Below are positions 33,025-47,325 of a stretch of DNA of 64,000 nt, piece by piece. The position numbers were made by a program, and so were the translations under genes. The notes beneath the pieces were generated by a model. The model saw nothing but the letters and a program-made list of their open reading frames with translations, did not search any database and had not been told where the DNA came from. The stretch is taken from NCBI GenBank assembly GCA_947184155.2, contig CAMXCT020003368.1, forward strand, positions 1 to 64,000, given 5' to 3'. Source of the DNA: Cladocopium goreaui (taxonomy: Eukaryota > Sar > Dinophyceae > Suessiales > Symbiodiniaceae). The number at the start of each line of letters is the position of its first letter. Position 1 is the first letter of the stretch.

Positions 33025-34040
33025 AGGTGGGATAATACTGCATAAGGGTGATCACGCCAGAGCTATGAAAGGTTTGAGATTACAATAGATTACAGACGAT
33101 TAGAGTAAAACAGTGTAAATATAGGGCCTAAATAGGGGCCTAGAAACAAAAAGGGGAAGGCTATACAGGTCAATGTCACACCCTTCACGGTTTTACCCCT
33201 GTGCCCTCTGCCACAGAGTATGCTAGTGTCCCTGCGGCCACGCTGCTACAAGCGTCGAGTTGAAGCAAAATTCGTGGTACATTCGTCAGCTGCCGCAGCT
33301 TCGACAAGGTGGTGCTGATAGAGAAGTCCATCCAGCTCGGGAGGCTCGAGCACTTGCCTGGCACATCAAGTCATTGCACTCCAGGTGGATGATTTCATCG
33401 GTGACTTCTTGTAACGTCTTGAAGCCAAGACTAGCTGAGAAAAATCATGAAAAATCAATTAAAAAGCCACAAGGCTCCTGGGAGCGGTATGGAGCGGTCC
33501 TCCAATGTAAGTCGCTAGTTAGGCTTTACTTTCTCAACACCGGTCAATCTCGACACACCCTGATACAAGTAGGATCTTAGAAGCGATCTGACATATTTGG
33601 GGAGGAAAATATGTGCACAGCTGATAAGAACAATTGATGCATGTGCCCTGGCATCCAGCCGTACACATGCCAAGGTCGGAAGAAGAACATAGATGAGCTA
33701 CTGCTAAACTAATTAGTGAAAAACATAGAAATTGGAATACCTCTCAACACTGCAAGAAGTATAGAGTTCAACCATTCAAGGCCACCAAACAAGTCAGTTC
33801 CAAGAGGAGTAGTTCTAACTTGTTGTGTCAATTAAAGAGCGTATCTGAAATCCGATTGAAATATTTTTTTGAAAGCAGGTCATCCAATCTCTTTACAGAG
33901 CCTAAACGATATCTGCCTTTACCGTGTACATCCGAAAAACAATGAAAAACCACACTTCCGCAATCTTCCTTTAAAGTTTAAAATCTGCGAGGCCAAACTC
34001 TAGAGATCTCTACAGTACGTTTTTCTCAGACATTCTCAGA
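33025..34040. other. Spacer, no gene established
   Basis: Only short frames. The minus strand near 33,290-33,420 has a weakly protein-like stretch, but frames change and no family is recognised. Confidence 0.4.
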
Positions 34041-37000
34041 TTATTTCAGTCGTGGACAAGAAGTAAGGGGGAGGCCTGGGGCATCAAGCGTTACACTAGC
34101 AGGTCGGTCGAAAGGAACTTTAAAACAGAAAAGGACAGCAGCATGCAGATGCAACTTCTGAGACAAGGCACTCGCAGAGTCAAAGAAAAGACTTGTGATC
34201 TTCACCGAGGATGGCTCTGGATACATTCCTGCAGCCTCGTTGATGGCAGTTAAAACTGCATTTGCCCAACCTCCAACGTTGACCACGCGAAAATTTCTCA
34301 TGCCTTTCTTGAACAGGCTCCGCACGGCCCGCTTCACTGAAGCCTCATCACTGAAGCCATCGAAACCAAAGACGTTGACGCCCATGGCGCTGCAGTTACC
34401 GTTGGAGCTGCACAGTGGCTCACAAGGTCGTGCGCAATTGTCGTTGATGTCTTCCTGCCAAAGAAATTCCTGAACCTCTTCAAAAGAGCTTGATGTTGTG
34501 AGGCCATTGTACCACTCCTCATTTCCACCCAAATCATGGGGAGTTGTTCTTGAAAGCAAACAGCAGGCTTTTAAAAAATGTATAATGCATATTTCATTGG
34601 ACATGTTTTTGGAGAGGGCATTGCTAGAAACACAATGAAATGGACAAACACCTTTCCAAGCTTGAGCATCTGGATGTTGAGGTATTCCTGTATGCAGTGC
34701 CCACTTGACGTCTTCGTAGCATTTTTCACCACGTACTGCTGTGCGGCATCCTGGACAGGCCGGAGCTTCACAGACACCTGCCAAGGTCCGTTCCTTGAAG
34801 AAAAAATTCTGAAAATCTTCAAACGAAGACTCAGTCGTCAAGTCCCCGTACCATTCCTGGATTGAGCAATCTCTAAAGCGGAATGCGCTTCCCAACAAAC
34901 ATCTGGAAGGGCTAATGCACACACACACACTGGGATACACCCCGTGGGGGAGAAAATGAAATCAAATGAAATGAATCGTCACATGTGGCCATCATGTATG
35001 CAACATGACTCGCTAACTACCCTAGAAAACGCATGACATGATATGACAAACGGCAAACGGCGAGCCGGTTCTTGGGTTAGCCGGATCCCATACAAAGCGC
35101 AGGTGCAGGTTCATGCGTCCATGAACCCTTCCACCACATCTTCCATAGCTTCGTTGGGCAACATAGGAAGATGGGCTGTTGCCCCCCTGCTTACACCCTT
35201 TGGTTCAGGGTTTCCCACACACAACAAGCCGCTAGGGCACGATTTTCCATACGAGAAAAACTGTCCTCAATGTAGTTGCTTCCAACTAAACTAGTTATGG
35301 CATAACCACCCCTCAGTGCTGTTGGCCTCATGTCATAAAGTTGAAACAAGTACCAATCAGCGGGTGCGCCGAAGCATCTGGGACGCCTTGGCTCGTAGTG
35401 GTTGTTCGGGATATCCTGCCGGGTCGCATCTGAAAAAGCGGCGTTCAATCACAACTGACGTTGATGCTAAAAATCTAGAATGAATCGCAACTGATGTGCA
35501 TGCCAGTATGAATCATGGGATGACACGGGGAGTTCTGAGATGAAAAATCTGTAATTCTGGCTAATTCTGAACATGCAACCTGGCAAATTCTGAGAAATTC
35601 TGCTTCTGCTGGAGAACTCTGGATGCTTGTACGAACTCTGGATGCTTGTGCGAACTTTGCTTCTGGCAACATGATGTCTGGTAAATTTTGAAATAATCGG
35701 GTATCCCCGGTGGACGCACCACCAAGCTTCCCCGGCACTTTATCAGAGATAAGGGTGCATGAATAGACACACTTGGATACACCCCGAAGGGAGAAGATGA
35801 AATGAGATTAAATGGATCGTCACATGTGGCCATCATGTATGCAACATGACTCGCTAACTACCCTAGAAAACGCGTGACATGATATGACAAACGGCAAACG
35901 GCGAGCCGGTTCTTGGGTTAGCCGGATCCCATACAAAGCGCAGGTGCAGGTTCATGCGTCCATGAACCCTTCCACCACATCTTCCATAGCTTCGTTGGGC
36001 AACATAGGAAGATGGGCTGTTGCCCCCTGCTTACACCCTTTGATTCAGGGTTTCCCACACTCGCACAAACACACACACACACGGCGAAATAATGGTAAAG
36101 TGGATTGTTCTTTGTCTAAACTTCGGACCAAGAAATCAAAATTGGCTGGCCAAAGTTTCGAAATTGAACATCATTGAACCAAGATTCAGGGTTCGCAACG
36201 ATACCAGTTGTCATCGCCCATTGGACAGCATCATAGCAATCTTCACCAACCTGACATTTGACATGGACAAACTATTGCCTGTCATAGACCATGGACCGAT
36301 TCTTTTCTTATATCTCATTGAACTATCGTAAAGATTTGCAAATTCTTACCTGGGGAAGGACAACGGACGGACATAGGTAGTCTTCCATTTGAAATGACGA
36401 GAAATCAACATAAATCAACATGAACTTCAGCTTTGAAACGGACATGGCTGATCGCGAACTCCAAGGCTCGTGGCCTCTGATCTTCAATCACACTTGCACC
36501 TTGTATTGAAAACTGATGCCTAGGAGAGCTTCAAAAACATGGTGGCAGGTGGACTATGTTGGAAAAAAATGAAAGACTTTTTCATGCTGATTCCACAGGC
36601 CTGCGAAGGCCCTCGAAGGCCTTGAAGGCTATTTGCAACACAAAACCATTTTGATACTTGAATCCATCGCACAGCATCCCTTCTGCCGCTCCCCTGCCTG
36701 CGAAGTTCGACAAGGAGGCAGTGTGGTAGTTTGCGGAGCTATTGATGGTGGAGCAACCAAGTGTGGACCAGTGAAAGAAGCGTACAACTCTCCCAGAGCG
36801 GACAAGGTGCCATTACCTGACAGCCACTGAATTTGACATATTGACTGCTTACATGTACTTCGTCCGAAATGATGTTCCATGCTTGCTTTTCTGTCGGTGG
36901 CTGCAAATACAGTCTGCAAGAGGATGCAAAAGGTAGAGCTCACATGACACATGTCTTTGTCAACTATTCACATTTGAGCGGCCACAACATGGAAAGCAGA

Positions 37001-38276
37001 GAACTGCTATCGGACACAAGCTCTGTGTTTTCCATGACCAAGACAAATAGTCCGGCACATGGATTCTGTTGACTTGGAAAAATGAACAGTTCTGCCGCAT
37101 GGAAAAAGCTATGGCGGCTGTGAAACTGTCTATTGAATGTACATCATTGTGTCTTCTGGTACATCAAACTGTGCAACCATTTCGGAGCAATCACCGCCTT
37201 CAAAGAGATATGATATGCTACAAAGGGAATGTTTACTAACCCGTCGCTCGACAAAAGCCATGGTGCTGTAAACGAGCCCAGCATCTCCATTTTTGCCGTC
37301 GACAATGGGGAATGCCCAATCATCCTCAAACATGCTGAACCTCGGAAGTCGCGTGTGAATGTGTGTCCTCTCTAACTACAGTAGATGGACAACATATTCA
37401 AACTCTGCAGCACGCACTATGTTGAACCCCCGCACCCCAAAATCTCAATGTTTCAGCGCGCGTGTTAGCAAAAGTGATGTTACGGGTTTGATTTTTTTCG
37501 TACACTGGGGCTAATGCACTTCAGGTTACAATAACATTGAACTTTGGGGGTGAGGGGGTTGTACCGGATAGAAGGGGTTTGAATATTTCGTACATCTACG
37601 GTAGTTCCACACTTTAGGAGGCAAGCCAAGCGGCAAACAATGAAATTGTAATTAATTGTATATATAGATACAAATGGAAGAATATGATGCTTCTGAATGA
37701 ATACCTGCTTGACTAGATTGGAGGCACAACAACCTTCATCGCAGTCACGGCCCTATAGATGAAGATATGTTAATACCTTCCAGCAACATTTTGCAACGCT
37801 TCGGGGAACTTTTTCGCATCTTAATCATCTTATACTATCACTCGGATCTACTTCAAATAAGAGTGTCGGTATCAGTCGATAGAAGAATTTGTAGGTTCAC
37901 AAATCCCGAGCGATTCCCTGGCTTTTAAGTGAGTCCTTGTCTGAAGGACCTCAAATGCAAAATAAGATCCTGGCATACTCTGGAGCTACTGAGTCCTGAC
38001 TTATAAATTCCAGTTCGCCTAGCACTACATTCACTACATCTCACCTACATAGCAGCAACCCTAATGAGTTCAAACCCAATGCGTGTCCCTCAAAAGCTTC
38101 CTTGGCGCATTGCCAGGTGGCCATGAATACATCTCAATTGACTCATCTCGTTCCAGCAATGGTATCGCTTCCCGCATATAAGCCATCTGGCCTTCAGCTG
38201 GCAATCGCTCCAATGAGCTGGCTTCACAGCAAGCAAACTCCGTCAGCCACAATGGGCGCCTTAGCACAGGTGTCAC
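34041..38276 (-). CDS. Asl1/GH128-like glycosidase with EWYxGLT modules, multi-exon
   Basis: Exons run from high to low coordinates. 38,276-~38,080 reads RRPLWLTEFACCEA, then QMAYMREAIPLLERDESIEM and YSW, which matches the C-terminal half of Asl1-like glycosyl hydrolases (WLTEF holds a catalytic Glu in the family). ~37,333-37,228 (EDDWAFPIVDGKNGDAG) ends at a GTTAGT donor; ~37,202-37,130 (GDCSEMVAQFDVPEDT) follows. ~36,812-36,630 begins after ctgtcag and reads GNGTLSALGELYASF, like the end of the Asl1 domain. 34,856-~34,671 (EWYGDLTTESSFEDFQ, CYEDVKWALHTGI) and 34,517-34,041 (EWYNGLTTSSSFEEVQ, CARPCEPLC) are two Cys-containing modules; the intron between them is open, giving one long frame. 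The N-terminal exons are not resolved. A secreted carbohydrate-active protein is inferred; joining all exons into one gene is also inference. Confidence 0.5.
34928..35221. repeat. Direct repeat, copy 1 (~294 bp)
   Basis: Runs from ggatacacccc to agggtttcccacac. It matches 35,768-36,061 at high identity; the spacing is 840 bp. It lies upstream of the first EWY exon. Confidence 0.9.
35768..36061. repeat. Direct repeat, copy 2 (~294 bp)
   Basis: Second copy; followed by CA-rich sequence at about 36,061-36,082. In both copies the frame starting MTNGKRRAG is a shared by-product rather than an independent gene. Confidence 0.9.
37340..38069. other. Probable intron of the glycosidase-like gene
   Basis: No exon seen; moderately AT-rich. 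Confidence 0.3.
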
Positions 38277-39359
38277 GCAGTCTAGTCTGCATCAACAAAT
38301 ACAGAGTTCCAAATCTACAGTTGTCACTCACTGCGGCTCTGACTTTCGGTTCCAAACCTACCAAAACAAGACTCATAGTGCCTTGCGTTGCCTGATTGTG
38401 CCGGCTATACCAAAACCGAAGTCAAGTCAGGGAGTTTCATGCCGATTGTTCGATGGGAATCAGTTGCCGGTAGAACCAATTGATGAGATTGTAATCCCCA
38501 GGAATGAATCAGTGTGCTTTGTGAGTACGGCAACAAAGGCCATGGTCTCTGTCGCATTCCAAGCCTGCCAGGCTTGCAAGTCTATGGGATGTTTGGCCAC
38601 ACACATCCCAAAGATATCGCGTAGGCTCTTCCCACTTCAGACATGCTTGTCCCGTTGTGGTTCCATAGTTCCCCATTTCTCGCAAATTCCTTCAAACACG
38701 GACAAGAACGTCATGGTTAGTGTTCCTTGTCCCACCGCAGACAGAGTAACTGAAAGATCTTGTACATCTCGATGTGATCTTTGAGATATCTGCCAAAGCA
38801 GGTGTATGTATGAAATGCCACGGCGTCAACCTGCGCAAAGAAGTCATGGAGCCAGGTTCAAAGGTTTCGCAGGAAACAGCCCCCAGCGCTGGACAAAAGC
38901 GTCCTCAACAGTCCTCAAAGAATGCCTCTCCGCTCCGCTAAGAATTGATAAGAATTGGATAGCCAGGCTTAGCCAGGTAGGAATGATGAGATCATGGCAT
39001 TTGAGGCACAAAACATGGGGGCATCACAGAGACAGCGTTTTAACCGTTACTATTTTTGGGATTTTAACCGTTACTGGCTTTGGTTCTTAACCATGACTGT
39101 TGGGTGCCTTAACCATGACTGTTGGGGTGCCTTAACCCCGACTATGGGGTTTTTCCATCCGTCCCAACCAGTGCTTCTTTTTTTGTCCACTCGTCCGTTG
39201 TAGCCATCTCTGCCAGGTCCTGGAAAGGACTCGGTTTTTGGAGGTTTTGGGCGCAAAAAGGTTAAAAAACCAGGTTCTTTTTGGGGCCTAGATTGAGGAA
39301 GTAGAGGTTTTTTTCGTATGGAAGGAAAACACAATGGACAAGCTAATGCATTGAGCTAG
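38277..39359. other. Possible upstream exons and spacer
   Basis: On the minus strand GNARHYESCFGRFGTE ends at a GTGAGT-like donor near 38,330, and AWQAWNATETMAFVAVL lies near 38,550. These may be further exons of the glycosidase-like gene, but frames are not resolved. At 39,040-39,150 the words ttaaccatgactgttggg and ttaaccgttact recur in tandem. Confidence 0.3.
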
Positions 39360-42300
39360 GCAATGGCGGAAGTGTCTCAACTAACACAACTCATCCCACA
39401 CAAACTCATCTCACACAAACTCATCTCACACAACTCATCTCACACACAAACTCATCTCACACATCTCACTCATCTCACTGACTCATCTCAACACACTCAA
39501 CTCAACTCAACTCATCTCACACAAACTCATCTCACACAACTCATCTCCAGAATCATCTCACACAAACTCAGCTCACACAACTCATCTCACACAACTCATC
39601 TCACACAAACTCATCTCACACCTCACTCATCTCTCACACAACTCATCTCACACAAATCATCTCACACAAACTCAGCTCACACAACTCATCTCACACAACT
39701 CATCTCACACAAACTCATCTCACACATCAACCCACTCAACTCACCTGACTCAACTCATTTCACACACCTCAACCCACTCAACTCATCTCACACAAATCAT
39801 CTCACACCAACTCAGCTCACAGGAACTCATCTCACACAAATCATCTCACACCTCAACCCACTCAACTCATCTCAAACAACTCATCTCACACATACTCATC
39901 TCACACCTCAACCCACTCAACTCACCTGACTCAACTCATTTCACACACCTCAACCCACTCAACTCATCTCACACAAATCATCTCACACCAACTCAGCTCA
40001 CAGGAACTCATTTCACACAACTCATCTCACACCTCAACCCACCAACTCATCTCAAACAACTCATCTCACACATACTCATCTCACACCTCAACCCACTCAA
40101 CTCATCTGACTCAACTCATCTCACACACCTCAACCCACTCAACTCATCTCACACAACTCATCTCACACAAACTCATCTCACACAACTCATCTCACACAAA
40201 TCATCTCACACAACTCATCTCACACAAACTCATCTCACACAACTCATCTCACACAAATCATCTCACACCTCATCTCACACAAATCATCTCACACCTCATC
40301 TCACACCACTCAACTCATCTCACACACAACTCATCTCACACAACTCATCTCACACAACTCATCTCACACATACTCATCTCACACAACTCATCCCACACAA
40401 ACTCATCTCACACAAACTCATCTCACACAACTCATCTCACACAAACTCATCTCACACATCTCAACCCACTCAACTCATCTGACTCAACTCATCTCACACA
40501 CCTCAACCGACTCAACTCATCTCACACAACTCATCTCACACAAACTCATCTCACACAACTCATCTCACACAAATCATCTCACACAAACTCAGCTCACACA
40601 ACTCATCTCACACAACTCATCTCACACAAACTCATCTCACACCTCAACCCACTCAACTCACCTGACTCAACTCATTTCACACATCTCAACCCACTCAACT
40701 CATCTCACACAAATCATCTCACACCAACTCAGCTCACAGGAACTCATTTCACACAACTCATCTCACACATACTCATCTCACACCCCAACCCACTCAACTC
40801 ATCTGACTCAACTCATCTCACACACCTCAACCCACTTAACTCATCTCACACAACTCATCTCCCACAAACTCAGCTCACACAACTCATCTCACACATACTC
40901 ATCTCACACCTCAACCCACTCAACTCATCTGACTCAACTCATCTCACACATCTCAACCCACTCAACTCATCTGACTCAACTCATCTCACACAAACTCATC
41001 TCACACAACTCATCTCACACAAATCATCTCACACAAATCATCTCACACAAACTCAGCTCACACAACTCATCTCACACAACTCATCTCACACCTCAACCCA
41101 CTCAACTCATCTCACACAACTCATCTCACACAACTCATCTCACACAACTCATCTCACACATACTCATCTCACACAACTCATCTCACACATACTCATCTCA
41201 CACAAACTCAGCTCACACAACTCATCTCACACAACTCATCTCACACAAACTCATCTCACACATCAACCCACTCAACTCACCTGACTCAACTCATTTCACA
41301 CACCTCAACCCACTCAACTCATCTCACACAAATCATCTCACACCAACTCATCTCACAGGAACTCATCTCACACAAACCATCTCACACCTCAACCCACTCA
41401 ACTCATCTCAAACAACTCATCTCACACATACTCATCTCACACCTCAACCCACTCAACTCACCTGACTCAACTCATTTCACACCCCTCAACCCACTCAACT
41501 CATCTCACACAAATCATCTCACACCAACTCAGCTCACAGGAACTCATTTCACACAACTCATCTCACACCTCAACCCACTCAACTCATCTCAAACAACTCA
41601 TCTCACACATACTCATCTCACACCTCAACCCACTCAACTCATCTGACTCAACTCATCTCACACACTTCAACCCACACAACTCATCTCACACAACTCATCT
41701 CCCACAAACTCAGCTCACACAACTCATCTCACACATATCTCATCTCACTCATCTCACACCTCAACCCACTCAACCCATCACACACAACTCATCACACAAA
41801 CATCTCACACACAACCTCACCCACTCAATCTCACACAACTCATCTCACAACTCATCTCACACATACTCATCTCACACAAACATCTCACACAACTCATCAC
41901 ACAAATCATCTCAACATCAACACTCTCACACAACTCATCTCACACAACTCATCTCACACAACTCATCTCATCTCACACCTCAACCCACTCAACTCAGCTC
42001 ACACAACTGACTCAACTCATTTCACACACCTCAACCCACTCAACTCATCTCACACAACTCATCTCACACAAACTCAGCTCACACAACTCATCTCACACAA
42101 ATCATCTCACACAAACTCAGCTCACACAACTCATCTCACACAAATCATCTCACACAAACTCAGCTCACACAAATCTCACACAACTCATCTCACACAAACT
42201 CATCTCACACCTCAACCCACTCAACTCACCTGACTCAACTCATTTCACACACCTCAACCCACTCAACTCATCTCACACAAATCATCTCACACCAACTCAG

Positions 42301-45300
42301 CTCACAGGAACTCATTTCACACAACTCATCTCACACATACTCATCTCACACCTCAACCCACTCAACTCATCTGACTCAACTCATCTCACACACCTCAACC
42401 CACACAACTCATCTCACACAACTCATCTCCCACAAACTCAGCTCACACAACTCATCTCACACATACTCATCTCACACCTCAACCCACTCAACTCATCTGA
42501 CTCAACTCATCTCACACATCAACCCACTCAACTCATCTCACACAACTCATCTCACACAACTCATCTCACACATACTCATCTCACACAACTCATCTCACAC
42601 ATCATCTCATCTCACACAAACTCAGCTCACACAACTCATCTCACACAACTCATCTCACACAAACTCATCTCACACATCAACCCACTCAACTCACCTGACT
42701 CAACTCATTTCACACACCTCAACCCACTCAACTCATCTCACACAAATCATCTCACACCAACTCATCTCACAGGAACTCATCTCACACAAACCATCTCACA
42801 CCTCAACCCACTCAACTCATCTCAAACAACTCATCTCACACATGCTCATCTCACACCTCAACCCACTCAACTCACCTGACTCAACTCATTTCACACACCT
42901 CAACCCACTCAACTCACCTCACACAAATCATCTCACACCAACTCAGCTCACAGGAACTCATTTCACACAACTCATCTCACACCTCAACCCACTCAACTCA
43001 TCTCAAACAACTCATCTCACACATACTCATCTCACACCTCAACCCACTCAACTCATCTGACTCAACTCATCTCACACAAATCATCTCACACCAACTCAGC
43101 TCACAGGAACTCATCTCCCACAAACTCATCTCACACAACTCATCTCACACATACTCATCTCACACCTCTACCCACTCAACTCATCTGACTCAACTCATCT
43201 CACACACCTCAACCCACTCAACTCATCTCACACAACTCATCTCACACAAACTCATCTCACACAACTCATCTCACACAAATCATCTCACACAAACTCATCT
43301 CACACAAACTCATCTCACACAACTCATCTCACACAAATCATCTCACACCTCAACCCACTCAACTCATCTCACACAACTCATCTCACACAACTCATCTCAC
43401 ACAACTCATCTCACACATACTCATCTCACACAACTCATCTCACACAAATCATCTCACACAAACTCAGCTCACACAACTCATCTCACACAACTCATCTCAT
43501 ACATACTCATCTCACACCTCTACCCACCCAACTCATCTGACTCAACTCATCTCACACACCTCAACCCACTCAACTCATCTCACACAACTCATCTCACACA
43601 AACTCATCTCACACAACTCATCTCACACAACTCATCTCACACAAATCATCTCACACAAACTCACCTCACACAACTCATCTCACACAAATCATCTCACACA
43701 AATCATCTCACACCTCAACCCACTCAACTCATCTCACACAACTCATCTCACACAACTCATCTCACACAACTCATCTCACACAACTCATCTCACACAAACT
43801 CATCTCACACAACTCATCTCACACCAACTCAGCTCACAGGAACTCATTTCACACAACTCATCTCACACATACTCATCTCACACAACTCATCTCACACAAA
43901 CTCAGCTCACACAAACTCATCTCACACAACTCATCTCACACAAATCATCTCACACAAACTCACCTCACACAAACTCATCTCACACAACTCATCTCACACA
44001 TACTCATCTCACACCTCAACCCACTCAACTCATCTCACACAAATCATCTCACACAAACTCACAGCTCCCACATACTCATCTCACACAACTCACTCACCAA
44101 CCTCAATCTCACATCACAACAACTCATCTCACACAAATCAATCTCACACAAACTCACCTCACACAACTCACCTCACACACTCATCTTCACACAAAGCAGC
44201 TCACACCTCAACCCACTTCACTCATCTCAACGCAACTCATCTCACACCAACTCATCTCACACAACTCATCTCACCATATCATCTCAAACACTCATCTCAC
44301 ACAACAATCTCAACTCACACAACCTCAGCTCACATAACTCTCTCACCACTCAATCCTCAAAAAACCCCACAAACCAAAAAAAGGAAAAAACCAAACTCGC
44401 TCACTCGCACACACCTCAACCCACTCAACTCACCTGACTCAACTCATTTCACACACCTCAACCCACTCAACTCATCTCACACAAATCATCTCACACCAAC
44501 TCATCTCACAGGAACTCATCTCACACAAATCATCTCACACCTCAACCCACTCAACTCATCTCAAACAACTCATCTCACACATACTCATCTCACACCTCAA
44601 CCCACTCAACTCACCTGACTCAACTCATTTCACACACCTCAACTCACTCAACTCATCTCACACAAATCATCTCACACCAACTCAGCTCACAGGAACTCAT
44701 TTCACACAACTCATCTCACACCTCAACCCACTCAACTCATCTCAAACAACTCATCTCACACATACTCATCTCACACCTCAACCCACTCAACTCATCTGAC
44801 TCAACTCATCTCACACACTTCAACCCACACAACTCATCTCACACAAATCATCTCCCACAAACTCAGCTCACACAACTCATCTCACACATACTCATCTCAC
44901 ACCTCTACCCACTCAACTCATCTGACTCAACTCATCTCACACACCTCAACCCACTCAACTCATCTCACACAACTCATCTCACACAAACTCATCTCACACA
45001 ACTCATCTCACACAAACTCATCTCACACAACTCATCTCACACAAACTCATCTCACACAACTCATCTCACACAAATCATCTCACACCTCAACCCACTCAAC
45101 TCATCTCACACAACTCATCTCACACAACTCATCTCACACAACTCATCTCACACATACTCATCTCACACAACTCATCCCACACAAACTCATCTCACACAAA
45201 CTCACCTCACACAACTCTCACACAAATCATCTCACACCAACTCAGCTCACAGGAACTCATTTCACACAACTCATCTCACACATACTCATCTCACACCTCA

Positions 45301-47045
45301 ACCCACTCAACTCATCTCACACAACTCATCTCACACAAACTCATCTCACACAACTCATCTCACACAAATCATCTCACACAAACTCATCTCACCCAACTCA
45401 TCTCACACAACTCATCTCACACAAACTCATCTCACACCTCAACCCACTCAACTCACCTGACTCAACTCATTTCACACACCTCAACCCACTCAACTCATCT
45501 CACACAAATCATCTCACACCAACTCAGCTCACAGGAACTCATTTCACACAACTCATCTCACACATACTCATCTCACACCTCAACCCAATCAACTCATCTG
45601 ACTCAACTCATCTCACACACCTCAACCCACACAACTCATCTCACACAACTCATCTCCCACAAACTCAGCTCACACAACTCATCTCACACATACTCATCTC
45701 ACACCTCAACCCACTCAAATCATCTGACTCAACTCATCTCACACACCTCAACCCACTCAACTCATCTCACACAACTCATCTCACACAAACTCATCTCACA
45801 CAACTCATCTCACACAAACTCACCTCACACAAACTCACCTCACACAAACTCATCTCACACAACTCATCTCACACAAACTCATCTCACACCTCAACCCACT
45901 CAACTCATCTCACACAACTCATCTCACACAACTCATCTCACACAACTCATCTCACACAACTCATCTCACACAAACTCATCTCACACAACTCATCTCACAC
46001 AAATCATCTCACACCAACTCAGCTCACAGGAACTCATTTCACACAACTCATCTCACACATACTCATCTCACACCTCAACCCAATCAACTCATCTGACTCA
46101 ACTCATCTCACACACCTCAACCCACACAACTCATCTCACACAACTCATCTCCCACAAACTCAGCTCACACAACTCATCTCACACATACTCATCTCACACC
46201 TCAACCCACTCAACTCATCTGACTCAACTCATCTCACACACCTCAACCCACTCAACTCATCTCACATAACTCATCTCACACAAACTCATCTCACACAACT
46301 CATCTCACACAAATCATCTCACACAAACTCACCTCACACAAACTCATCTCACACAACTCATCTCACACAAATTATCTCACACCTCAACCCACTCAACTCA
46401 TCTCACACAACTCATCTCACACAACTCATCTCACACATACTCATCTCACACAACTCATCTCACACAAATCATCTCACACAAACTCAGCTCACACAACTCA
46501 TCTCACACAACTCATCTCACACAAACTCAGCTCACACAAACTCATCTCACACAACTCATCTCACACAAATCATCTCACACAAACTCACCTCACACAAACT
46601 CATCTCACACAACTCATCTCACACAAATTATCTCACACCTCAACCCACTCAACTCATCTCACACAAATCATCTCACACAAACTCAGCTCACACAACTCAT
46701 CTCACACAACTCATCTCACTCAATTCTCACCCAACTCATCACACACAGTTCAACTCATTCAACTCATCTTACCCAACCCATCTCACTCAACTCACCTGAC
46801 TCAAGTCAGCGCACACAGTTCAACCATCTTAACAACTCAACTCACTCAAGTCATCTCACGCAACTCATCTCACTCCACTCACCTCACACCACTCAATTCA
46901 CTCAACTCATTTCACTCAACTCACCTCACACAACTCATCTCACTCAACTCATTTCACACAACGAAACCCACACAACTCATCTCGCTCCACTCAAATCACT
47001 TAACTGATCTCATTCAACTCATCCCGCACTCACTCCACTCCCACA
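39360..47045. repeat. 7.7-kb satellite of ctcatctcacacaa-type units
   Basis: Short units (actcatctcacacaa and variants such as ctcaacccactcaa, ctcatctgactcaa, aaatcatctcacacc, actcagctcacaggaa) fill the region without a gene. The plus strand is almost free of G. The marker caggaactcat recurs in pairs about 178-181 bp apart (39,823/40,001; 41,356/41,537; 42,773/42,951; 44,510/44,691), and the pairs recur every ~1.4-1.7 kb, showing higher-order units. The array is degenerate at about 44,100-44,410 and after 46,720. Confidence 0.97.
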
Positions 47046-47325
47046 CAAAACGCTTCACTCAACTCCTGGAGCTGCGGCGCGCACGGTGGGTCACTGCAAT
47101 GCAGAACATATTTCATGTCACAGTGCTGCATTTCTATACTCATCTGATCCTACCCTTGCAGAAACTTCAGCGCTACATCTCATCTTACACACCTCATCTC
47201 TTACACCCACCATCATACATCTCTTCATACATCTCGTCTCACAAACTGCCCACGCGGGCCCGTACCACGGGCTGTCCGGACCCTACGGGCTCCACGGGCT
47301 CTGCGGGCTCTACGGACTCTACGGG

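Noticed and set aside
39363-39929. 188-residue frame at the start of the satellite (HLTQLISHK type)
   Set aside because: It is satellite sequence that happens to follow an ATG.
39360-47045. Possible CRISPR-like array of regular repeats
   Set aside because: There are no unique spacers, the units vary freely, and no cas genes are present. It is a satellite.
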